NCBI GenBank assembly: GCA_902826835.1
Contig: CADEGH010000014.1
Coordinates: 13,810-77,809, forward strand
Source: an uncultured bacterium
GTDB taxonomy: Bacteria > Planctomycetota > GCA-002687715
DNA length: 64,000 nt
Direction of reading: 5' to 3'
A program made the translations under genes and the position numbers. Numbering within the stretch: the stretch's first letter is position 1; every line of letters starts with the position of its first letter. The notes beneath the pieces were generated by a model. It did not search any database. It had not been told where the DNA came from and saw nothing but the letters and a program-made list of their open reading frames with translations. Shown here in pieces: positions 52,484 to 59,844 of this stretch.

Positions 52484-53212
52484 ATGCCCAAGTCTAAGAA
52501 AACATCGGGCCACAAAATCCCGGGAAAAAAAGAACTAAACGACAAGCTCCGTCGACCAAGGAAGCCTCGCCAGGACACCATCGAAATGCGCACCCGGAAG
52601 CGGATCGAGCAACGCACGCGGTCGGGCCGAGAGTGGGTCTTCACCCCTTTCGACTTCTTGGACCTCGGGACACCCTACGCCGTGGGGATGGCCCTTACGC
52701 GACTTCTGCGGGAAGGCACAATCCGGCGCATCGCCCGAGGTTTGTACGATCGCCCGAGACCTCATCGGATCCTAGGTACCCTCCATCCATCTGCCGATGC
52801 GATCGCAAACGCCCTGGCGCGCAAGTTGGGAACGACGATCCAGCCAGGACCCGCAGTCGCAGCGAATCAATTGGGACTCTCCGAGCAGGTTCCGGCCCGG
52901 ATCACCTACGAAACGGATGGTGCCTCGCGGACCTTCCGACTCACACATCCTCCCATAGTGATCAACTTCAAGCACCGCTCGCCGAGACGACTGCCACGAG
53001 TCGGCACCGGTGGCCACCGCAAACTGAGTGAAACCGGCGCCCTGGTAACGGCGGCACTCCGCAGTCTCGGAAAAGATCACGTTTCCGCCGCTCGACTGGT
53101 TCCTCTTCAAGCTGCATTCAGTGCGCGTCAGCGCTCCGCCATCAAGCGCGACATCCCGCTCGCCCCGGCCTGGATGCGTCCGCACCTCATGACCCTGGTG
53201 TCCGACTCGTGA
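52484..53212 (+). CDS. AbiEi-like antitoxin / transcriptional autorepressor (DUF6088 type)
   Basis: 242 aa, with a basic N-terminus (PKSKKTSGHKIPGKKELNDKLRRPRKPRQ). A winged-helix-like part follows: VFTPFDFLDLGTPYAVGMALTRLLREGTIRRIARGLYDRPR, and then a domain including LHPSADAIANALARKLGTTIQPG and LARRLPRVG-type strands. This fits the AbiEi antitoxins of type IV toxin-antitoxin/abortive infection systems, which repress their own operon by binding inverted repeats. Two such repeats lie upstream. No ribosome site is obvious before the ATG. The stop overlaps the GTG of the toxin gene (GTGA). Confidence 0.78.
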   Translation: MPKSKKTSGHKIPGKKELNDKLRRPRKPRQDTIEMRTRKRIEQRTRSGREWVFTPFDFLDLGTPYAVGMALTRLLREGTIRRIARGLYDRPRPHRILGTLHPSADAIANALARKLGTTIQPGPAVAANQLGLSEQVPARITYETDGASRTFRLTHPPIVINFKHRSPRRLPRVGTGGHRKLSETGALVTAALRSLGKDHVSAARLVPLQAAFSARQRSAIKRDIPLAPAWMRPHLMTLVSDS

Positions 53213-54255
53213 AAAACTTCGCCTCCGAAACCCCGAGAGAACGAGCCACGATCATCATCCAAATCGCCACTGATAGAGGCATTAACCCGATCATAGTAGA
53301 GAAGGATTTCTGGGTGACATGGATTCTCGCTCGAATCACAGAGATCCCCGCCTACGCAGGCAAGATGGTCTTCAAAGGAGGGACCTCACTCTCCAAGGCC
53401 TACAAGGCCATAGCGCGCTTCTCGGAAGATGTGGATTTAGCCATAGATCCGGCCCTCGTTGGACTCGAGGGAGAGAGCCTTCGACCCAAAAAAACCGGTA
53501 ATCAGCGAGAACTCCAAAAAAACAACTTTCAACAAAAATGCTCGAAGTTCGTTCGGGAGGACGTACTTCCCGCCCTGGAAAAAACCATCCAGTCGAGTTT
53601 GGGCGGAAACACGTCGAACGGCTGGATCAGCGATGCAGGTCAATCGGACCTCACTTTCAATTACCCCGCAGTCATCAGCCAAGCACAGCAGTACATAAAG
53701 CAGAACGTAAAATTGGAGTTCGGAACCCTTCCAGGACAAATTCCGACGCAAACGACCCATATTCAAGCCTTGCTGGCTGACGAGGCAGGACTGCTGGATG
53801 CCTACGACGATCTCGAGGCAAAAATCTCGACCTTGGCAGTGGAGAAAACATTCTGGGAAAAGGCGACAATTCTCCATGCCGAGTATCATCGCGCCAAGAA
53901 CAATAAGCAAACCAAATCGCGATACTCACGCCATTACTCAGACTTCGCCGCTCTGTGGAAATCAGCGTACCGTGCAAAAGCCCTGGAGAAGTTGCATTTG
54001 CTTGCGGAAGTCGTTGCCCACAAAGAAGCGTACTTCGCGGACCCAAACGCCAAATATCACGAGGCGATACAGAGTCGCCTTCGCCTGGTTCCCGCCAAGG
54101 AACACGAAGCGGAGCTCGTCAAGGACTACCAAAAAATGCGAGAGATGTTCTTCGGAACCAAGGAGCCTCCCACGTTCGGCAACATCATTGAAATCCTGGG
54201 CAGCGCTGAAAACGAAATTGTAAACCTCGCGATTCCCGATCCGGCGGTACCCTAA
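53209..54255 (+). CDS. AbiEii-like nucleotidyltransferase toxin
   Basis: 348 aa with a GTG start overlapping the antitoxin stop. The nucleotidyltransferase motif GGTSLSKAYKAI...FSEDVDLAID is that of AbiEii/AbiGii toxins, and the C-terminal helical part (KYHEAIQSRLRLVPAKEHEAELVKDYQKM) also fits. The family binds GTP or other NTPs and adds nucleotides to targets such as tRNA, stopping growth. Its codons are visibly richer in A (runs of AAA/AAC) than the neighbours, so the pair was probably acquired laterally. It is neutralised by the protein from the gene before. Confidence 0.85.
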   Translation: MKNFASETPRERATIIIQIATDRGINPIIVEKDFWVTWILARITEIPAYAGKMVFKGGTSLSKAYKAIARFSEDVDLAIDPALVGLEGESLRPKKTGNQRELQKNNFQQKCSKFVREDVLPALEKTIQSSLGGNTSNGWISDAGQSDLTFNYPAVISQAQQYIKQNVKLEFGTLPGQIPTQTTHIQALLADEAGLLDAYDDLEAKISTLAVEKTFWEKATILHAEYHRAKNNKQTKSRYSRHYSDFAALWKSAYRAKALEKLHLLAEVVAHKEAYFADPNAKYHEAIQSRLRLVPAKEHEAELVKDYQKMREMFFGTKEPPTFGNIIEILGSAENEIVNLAIPDPAVP

Positions 54256-54510
54256 ACCTATGCAACCGCAATTGCGGAGTCGGATCGGGAACCGCGCATA
54301 ACGCCGCCTCCAAATTAGTAGCTCTAAATTTCACCAGGTGCAACCATCACTCGTGCCGACCTGGCCCGTCTAACCCTGCAACCATCAGAGAAACTCTCGA
54401 ACCTGGCCCGCGAACAACCAGCTCGGACACGGGTGTATTCCGCCTCCCGGCGGCACGGTTTCAGGAACGAGCGGCGGCACAGTCGCTATACCCGGGACAG
54501 GCAAATGGGT

Positions 54511-54805
54511 CTACTGGCCGTAGGTCGCGAAGAAGGGATTGGAGAGGGCGATACCACCGGGCACGAGGGGATCCAGGGAGGCGGCCTGGTGGAAGATCGT
54601 GGTGCCGAAGAGGGACGGAGGGATCGAGAACTGTAGGTCCGCCTGGCCATTTCCAACTTGGCCAGCGACGCCTGACAGGGTGAAGGGAGTGAAGAAGGTG
54701 CCAGGGAAAAACATGTCGAGGTAGATCACTCCTGCCGATCCGAAGGGCTGGATTAACAGGTTACGGCTAATTCCGAGGACTGCGGGGGCACCGACGATGC
54801 CCCCC
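54511..54805 (-). pseudogene. C-terminal part of the FG-GAP protein, out of frame
   Basis: The minus-strand frame running to the TAG at 54511 encodes a continuation of the FG-GAP protein (..GAPAVLGISRNLLIQPFGSAGVIYLDMFFPG ... GGIALSNPFFATYGQ). It is one base out of frame with the main gene. A six-G run (CCCCCC on the plus strand, 54800-54805) is the likely slip site: one extra G would join the two into a 892-residue protein. Confidence 0.7.
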
Positions 54806-57188
54806 GCAATTTGATGGTGACGGTGTTGCCGGTGCGGAAGGGGCCGCTCGCGCCCAATAAGAGCTTGGTGTTGTTGCTGGACGGAATTGTGTCGCCAAAC
54901 TGGCCGTAGAAGCCTACGAAGTTCCCGACCGGGTGGCGGGCGCGATGCACGGCGCGGGTGTAGGGGTCGAACACGTCCACCCGGCCATCCCCGTCGAAGT
55001 CCGCAAGAAATTCGGAACGCAGAGCTTGAACGACGGGAGGCGCGAACGTCATCGATCCAGTGCCCATGTGAACGGAGGCGCCCCAGTTTGTGCCAAGGGC
55101 CGGGTAGGTCAGAACATCGGGCCATCCATCTAGATTGAGATCCGCCACCCGGACCGATAGCTGCGGACCCACGGTCGACGGCGTCCCGAGTCCGCCGAAG
55201 AGGCCCGAGATCAGGGTGAAGTTGCCTGCGCCCTGATTTCGAAACGCAGCCACCTCGACCGGTGTCCCTGCCACTGAGGCACGAGTGGGAGCCAGAACGT
55301 CCAGGTCGCCATCGCCGTCGAGATCGAAGACCGCGATGCGATCCCGGAAGCCATCCGTGTAGGTCGTGCCGATCACGGCAGGAGAGGCCAAGACCCCCGT
55401 GGCGACATTGCGACACCACGCAATCGTCCCGATGAGATTGCTGACCACGAGGTCGCGCCTTCCGTCCCCATCCAAGTCGGCGATTGCTTTCACCGTGAAT
55501 GGGAGGGTCCAGAACGAAGTGTAGGGCGGAGCCGCGGTCCCGAGGTAGATGGTGGTCTGGTCGGCGTTGCCTCCCCCGGTCGCATAGTCGGATTCTTTGG
55601 TGACTATCAGCTCTGGGATTCCGTCGCCGGTGAGGTCTTCCGAGTAGGCGGACACATCCGGGAGAGGACCCAATTCGGAGGCGGCGGAAATCGTGTGAAT
55701 TACCACGGTGGACGGCACCACGACCTCTCCTTCCGACCGAAGCAGTCGGATCTGGGTCGAGGCCGAGCCGTTGCGAAAGAGAGTGTCCTGGTCGCCATCC
55801 GAATCCCAATCCGTGAACAGGGGCGACCCGACAAAATTGACCGGTGGGCCGACGAGGAGACTGCGGTTGGCAACGGCCGTCATCCTTCCGGTGCCATCGT
55901 TCCGATACCCGGAACGGAGAGGTGCGAATCCGACGTCGATATCGCCGTCACCATCGCCGTCCGCGATGTGCGATGGATGGAAGTTGAGGGGCCAGGTGAT
56001 GGTGCCGGTCGCTCCCATGGGCACACTGGCGTGCAAGATTCCCGGCTGAAGGCCCAAAGTGCGCAGAACGACTTCGCGAGCTCCCAGCAAGTCCGTGACA
56101 CCATCCCCGTTGAAGTCGACCAAATTGAGCCAATTGGAAGCTTCCAGCGATGCGATTCGATGAGGTTCACCGTAGGCCCCAGAGGGAAGCCGGTAGGAAA
56201 CGAAATAGGACGGCGGAGCTGATCCCGACGCATCATGGGTCACAATCTCGGCCCGACCGTCGCCGTCGAGGTCGCCGGTGGTCGGTGCACGGAGTGCTCC
56301 CGTGGGCACTCCAGATCCAAAGGCGATCGTATTGCCGGCGCCAGCCGGTGGAACGGCACCCACAATGGCGGTGCGCGAAGCGAAGGACAACAACAAAACA
56401 TCCCGTGTTCCGTCCTGATTGAAGTCGGTGGCCGAGTCGATGTCCGTGCACCAAAAGGACCCCAATGACTGGGGAGGCAGCACCGTCGTGCTGACTGCCC
56501 CCGGGGCAATTGCGACCAGAGTCAACGGCGTGGGTTGAAACGGAAACCTCTCCACGATCACCGCCGTCGTGGATCCGTCGGGGTGATCGACGACGCCGAA
56601 CCGGGACAGTGAATCGCCGACGGGTACCGCCGCGAGCGTTAGGACCGTGGCCAGGCTTCCCGCTGCAGCCCCCCCGATCGCCGTAAGCATGCCAGCGTGC
56701 CAAACCAAAATGTCGGTCTGTCCGTTCTGATCGAGATCGCGGGGAAGGCCGCCGAGAATCGCGCCCGCGTTGGAAAGCAGAACCGTGGGGGTCGGCGCCT
56801 GCGTGCTGTTCAGCGATCGGAAGAGGAGAACTCGGTCGGAAAGCACCAAGATCAACTCGGGGTCTCCGACTCCGTCAAACTGGACCGCGTGGAGAGGGCG
56901 AGCAACCAACGTGGTTACTCCAGTTAGCGTGATCGTCCACCAAGAAGCGACGCTAGTGCCGTTCAGGTTGCGGTACAGGGAAATCCGAACCTGATTCGCC
57001 GCTGGGACACCCAGGGTGACGAGGTCGGGAAGCCCGTCAGAGTCGGCGTCGATCGTCGTACAAATTGGGTCCGCGGTGGGGGGGAGGAGCCGCATCGCCG
57101 CCTCGAACACGGGCAAGTTCTGGCCCCTGCTCAGTTCAGGACTCAGCAGCAGAGCCCACACAAGGAGAGCCGATCGACCACTCTTCAT
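54753..57188 (-). CDS. Exported FG-GAP / VCBS-repeat protein, C-terminus displaced by a frameshift
   Basis: 811 aa in the intact frame, stopping early at SSELAVTC. A signal peptide opens it (KSGRSALLVWALLLSPELSRGQ). The body has many FG-GAP repeats with Asp-rich Ca-binding loops: TIDADSDGLPDLVTLG, DLDQNGQTDILVW, TDFNQDGTRDVLLLS, GDLDGDGRAEIVTH, VDFNGDGVTDLLG, DGDGDGDIDVGF, ADLDGDGRRDLVVS, FDLDGDGDLDVLAP and ADLNLDGWPDVLTYP. This predicts a beta-propeller surface protein. The C-terminal beta domain is in another frame (see the fragment entry). A homopolymer indel explains this; sequencing error or a true mutation are both possible. Confidence 0.82.
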   Translation of the reverse strand: MKSGRSALLVWALLLSPELSRGQNLPVFEAAMRLLPPTADPICTTIDADSDGLPDLVTLGVPAANQVRISLYRNLNGTSVASWWTITLTGVTTLVARPLHAVQFDGVGDPELILVLSDRVLLFRSLNSTQAPTPTVLLSNAGAILGGLPRDLDQNGQTDILVWHAGMLTAIGGAAAGSLATVLTLAAVPVGDSLSRFGVVDHPDGSTTAVIVERFPFQPTPLTLVAIAPGAVSTTVLPPQSLGSFWCTDIDSATDFNQDGTRDVLLLSFASRTAIVGAVPPAGAGNTIAFGSGVPTGALRAPTTGDLDGDGRAEIVTHDASGSAPPSYFVSYRLPSGAYGEPHRIASLEASNWLNLVDFNGDGVTDLLGAREVVLRTLGLQPGILHASVPMGATGTITWPLNFHPSHIADGDGDGDIDVGFAPLRSGYRNDGTGRMTAVANRSLLVGPPVNFVGSPLFTDWDSDGDQDTLFRNGSASTQIRLLRSEGEVVVPSTVVIHTISAASELGPLPDVSAYSEDLTGDGIPELIVTKESDYATGGGNADQTTIYLGTAAPPYTSFWTLPFTVKAIADLDGDGRRDLVVSNLIGTIAWCRNVATGVLASPAVIGTTYTDGFRDRIAVFDLDGDGDLDVLAPTRASVAGTPVEVAAFRNQGAGNFTLISGLFGGLGTPSTVGPQLSVRVADLNLDGWPDVLTYPALGTNWGASVHMGTGSMTFAPPVVQALRSEFLADFDGDGRVDVFDPYTRAVHRARHPVGNFVGFYGQFGDTIPSSNNTKLLLGASGPFRTGNTVTIKLRGASSVPPQSSELAVTC

Positions 57189-57603
57189 GGCACGAATCTC
57201 GCGTAGCTGGGAGTTTCCGTCTTAGAGCGAGGACCTGGCGAACCTTGCACAAAACAAGGGCCCTCGCCGCGCGCGAGTCCTCGAACCCGCTTGGAACCTG
57301 GCTAGCTACAGGAGATAGCTACGGTCGGGATCGGGAGATGAAAGGCGTGATCCCTGCAAAGATCGCCAACGAGCCGAGCATTGGCACCGATCATGGACAA
57401 GACAGCCCGACCCAAGGGTTTATGGACTTGGGTGGTGCCGTTCTGCGCCGCACCGAGGATCAGGTTGGACCAGGGTGGATCGGATTCCCGACTGGACAAG
57501 TCCGGAGCAAGAAGGGCCGCGCTAAAGTGCGGAACCCGCGGGTCCTGCCGAGTGGCTGGGGCGAGGTGGGTGCGGTGGACGGGTGGTGAATCGAGGAGCC
57601 GGA
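57189..57603 (+). other. 415-base intergenic region, no gene recognised
   Basis: It lies between the divergent FG-GAP and Gfo/Idh/MocA genes. Open frames here (57065-57589 plus, 57302-57499 minus) are not protein-like. GGAG lies before the ATG at 57604. No strong hairpin or promoter was seen. Confidence 0.3.
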
Positions 57604-58839
57604 ATGAGCTGGGTCGATCGTCGGTCGTTTCTTGCGGGGGCGGCGGGAGGACTCTTGGGGACGCAGCTTCTACCGGAGTTGGGGGTGCCGTGGAGGCCGG
57701 CCGAGCCGCAGAAAGTGGGGCTGATCGGGGCCGGGCGGCAGGGCCGGGAAATCTTGGGCGAACTCGCGAAGTTCGAAAACGTGGAAGTGAGCGCGGTGGT
57801 CGAGCCCGAGGCGGTCAGGCTCGGGCGGTCGCTCCGTCGCACGAAGGCCGCGAAGGGGTATCCGAACTTGGACGCGGCGCTCGCAGCGGAGTCTGCGACG
57901 AAGGCGTGGATCGTGGCCACCCCGACCCACCTGCACAAAGAACCAGTGCTCGCGCTCCTGCGAGCGGGGCACCACGTCTACTGCGAGGCTCCCCTTGCGT
58001 CCACCCGCGAGGATGCGGTGGCGATCGTCCAGGCCGCGCGGGGCGCCCAATCGAAGCTGCACGTGGGCTTCCTCGGGCGCACGAACCCGGTCTACAAGCT
58101 CGCACGGTCGTTCTACCGCTCGGGAAGCATCGATCGCTGGCTCTCCGGGCGTGCCCTGTGGCGTCGCAAATCGAACTGGCGCACCGCCGTCTCCGATCCC
58201 GCGGACGACAAAAAGACCAACTGGCGGCTTGATCCGGCGGTTTCGCTCGGCCTTCTGGGCGAAGAATCGAGCCACCAATTGGACACCCTGCTGTGGTTCG
58301 TCGACAAACGACCGATCCGCGTTCGCGGCGGCGGGGCCGTGCTCTTGCATGAGGACGGACGCACCCTTCCGGACACCATCCGCGCGCAGTTCCTGTTCGA
58401 AGGCGGGGTCGAGGTGGCGGTCGACGCGACGCTCGGGAGCTCCTTCGAAGGGAGCCACGAACTCCTCGTCGGCTCGATGGGCACGATCAAGCTCTCCGAG
58501 CGCCATGGCTGGTTGTTCAAGGAGGCCGACGCCCCGATCCAAGGCTGGGAGGTCTACGCCTCGAGGCAACAATTTCATCAGGATGAGGGCATCACCCTGA
58601 TTGCGGACGCCACAAAGCTCGCCGCCCAAGGGAAGCTCAAAGAGGGCATCGGCTTGCCCCACCCCCCGCTCTATTTCGGTCTCGAGAGTTTCTTGAAGGC
58701 GGTGGCTGAGAACCAAACCCCCGTGGTGAGCGCCGAGGATGCGTTCGCCGCCACCGTGCTCGCGATAGCGGGACACGAGGCCATCCGAGGCAACCACGAG
58801 GTGGAACTCCCAGCGAAGCTCTTCGAGGTCGGCGGATGA
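57604..58839 (+). CDS. Tat-exported Gfo/Idh/MocA-family protein with EKP changed to EAP
   Basis: 411 aa from the ATG at 57604, with GGAG before it. A twin-arginine signal (VDRRSFLAGAAGGLLG) is present. The NAD(P)-binding fold is VGLIGAGRQGREILGEL. The motif normally EKP is EAP (residues 128-130, VYCEAPLAS), so the conserved lysine is missing. A helix-rich second domain follows (FLGRTNPVYKLARSFY, LLGEESSHQLDTLLWF). Its stop overlaps the next gene, a membrane c-type cytochrome, so the two may act together. A role as a redox-sensor or non-dehydrogenase protein is possible. Confidence 0.82.
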   Translation: MSWVDRRSFLAGAAGGLLGTQLLPELGVPWRPAEPQKVGLIGAGRQGREILGELAKFENVEVSAVVEPEAVRLGRSLRRTKAAKGYPNLDAALAAESATKAWIVATPTHLHKEPVLALLRAGHHVYCEAPLASTREDAVAIVQAARGAQSKLHVGFLGRTNPVYKLARSFYRSGSIDRWLSGRALWRRKSNWRTAVSDPADDKKTNWRLDPAVSLGLLGEESSHQLDTLLWFVDKRPIRVRGGGAVLLHEDGRTLPDTIRAQFLFEGGVEVAVDATLGSSFEGSHELLVGSMGTIKLSERHGWLFKEADAPIQGWEVYASRQQFHQDEGITLIADATKLAAQGKLKEGIGLPHPPLYFGLESFLKAVAENQTPVVSAEDAFAATVLAIAGHEAIRGNHEVELPAKLFEVGG

Positions 58840-59651
58840 ATCCTCTTTTGTGCCGTCTCCCAATCCTCGCGAAGATCGGCCTCTCGAGCGTTCTGCTCGT
58901 GATGGTCATCGGCTACGTCGCTTCGCTCGCGCACCTGAAAAGCCATGTCGGCCGCAAAGACGACGATCCCGAGCTGACCTGGACCGACATCGTGGGCACC
59001 TATGCCGGCGTGGAGCGACCCTCTCCGCTGCTTGTAGCGCTCGACGATCCCCGCCATCGCGAAAAGTGGGCGACCGGGCTCACGCCCCCCGAAGAAAAAG
59101 TGCTGCGCGATTGGCTCGCCCGCGGTGCCACCGTCTCGGGCGGCGGCCGAGACCCCGTCGAATCGGGTTACGACGCCCACGCCCCCGGCATGCCGGAGGA
59201 TGCGCTCTTGCCCGCCGACATCCTCGAAACCCGCTGCGTGCGCTGCCACGCCACCGAGGCCACCGAAGGTGATGGAGTAGGAGCGCGCATCCCTCTGCGC
59301 CGCTGGCCGGAGGTCCGCAAATTTGCTTATGCCAAGACCCTGAACCCGATCTCGAAGGAAATCCTGACCATCTCCACCCACACTCACGCGCTGAGCCTGG
59401 GGATCATGGCCATGGCCTACGTCCTCCTCCTGACCGCGACGCGCTGGCCGCGAGGGCTCATCGGCTTCCTCGGCTTCGCCCTGGGCTTTGGCCTCCTCTT
59501 GGATTTTGTCGGCATGTGGTGGGCCCGCTCCTGGACCCCCGCCGCCGCTTTGGTCCCCGTAGGCGGCGCCCTCTTCGGCCTCGGTTTCGGCCTCGCCACC
59601 CTCCTGCTCCTCCTCGATCTGTGGCGCCCCTCGGCAAGAGTTGGATCCTGA
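58836..59651 (+). CDS. Membrane protein with a c-type heme site
   Basis: 271 aa, start ATG overlapping the preceding stop (ATGA). One N-terminal membrane helix (IGLSSVLLVMVIGYVASLA, residues 14-32). A single CxxCH heme site is in ETRCVRCHATEA, inside an exported domain of about 120 residues. Four further hydrophobic segments follow (ALSLGIMAMAYVLLLTA, LIGFLGFALGFGLLLDFVGMWW, AALVPVGGALFGLGFGLATLLLLLDL). It probably moves electrons at the cytoplasmic membrane. No partner cytochrome oxidase genes are nearby, except the overlapping Gfo/Idh/MocA gene. Confidence 0.72.
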   Translation: MNPLLCRLPILAKIGLSSVLLVMVIGYVASLAHLKSHVGRKDDDPELTWTDIVGTYAGVERPSPLLVALDDPRHREKWATGLTPPEEKVLRDWLARGATVSGGGRDPVESGYDAHAPGMPEDALLPADILETRCVRCHATEATEGDGVGARIPLRRWPEVRKFAYAKTLNPISKEILTISTHTHALSLGIMAMAYVLLLTATRWPRGLIGFLGFALGFGLLLDFVGMWWARSWTPAAALVPVGGALFGLGFGLATLLLLLDLWRPSARVGS

Positions 59652-59844
59652 TCGACTGGGGGTGGAGCGCGTCCAAGCCATGCCTCCGAATCGCGATTCA
59701 GAGTCGAAGCCCTTGGGCGAACAAGGTCACGGTTTTCTGACACTTCGTACAGGCTGATACATTTCCTTCCGCCGAAGTCTCGGTTCGTTCCGGGACCCGG
59801 TTCGTCGGCTTGTCGCCGAGCGACGCGACCCATGCGAGGGTGAT

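Noticed and set aside
57065-57589. 174-codon frame between FG-GAP and Gfo genes
   Set aside because: Overlaps the FG-GAP signal peptide on the other strand and shows no protein-like composition.
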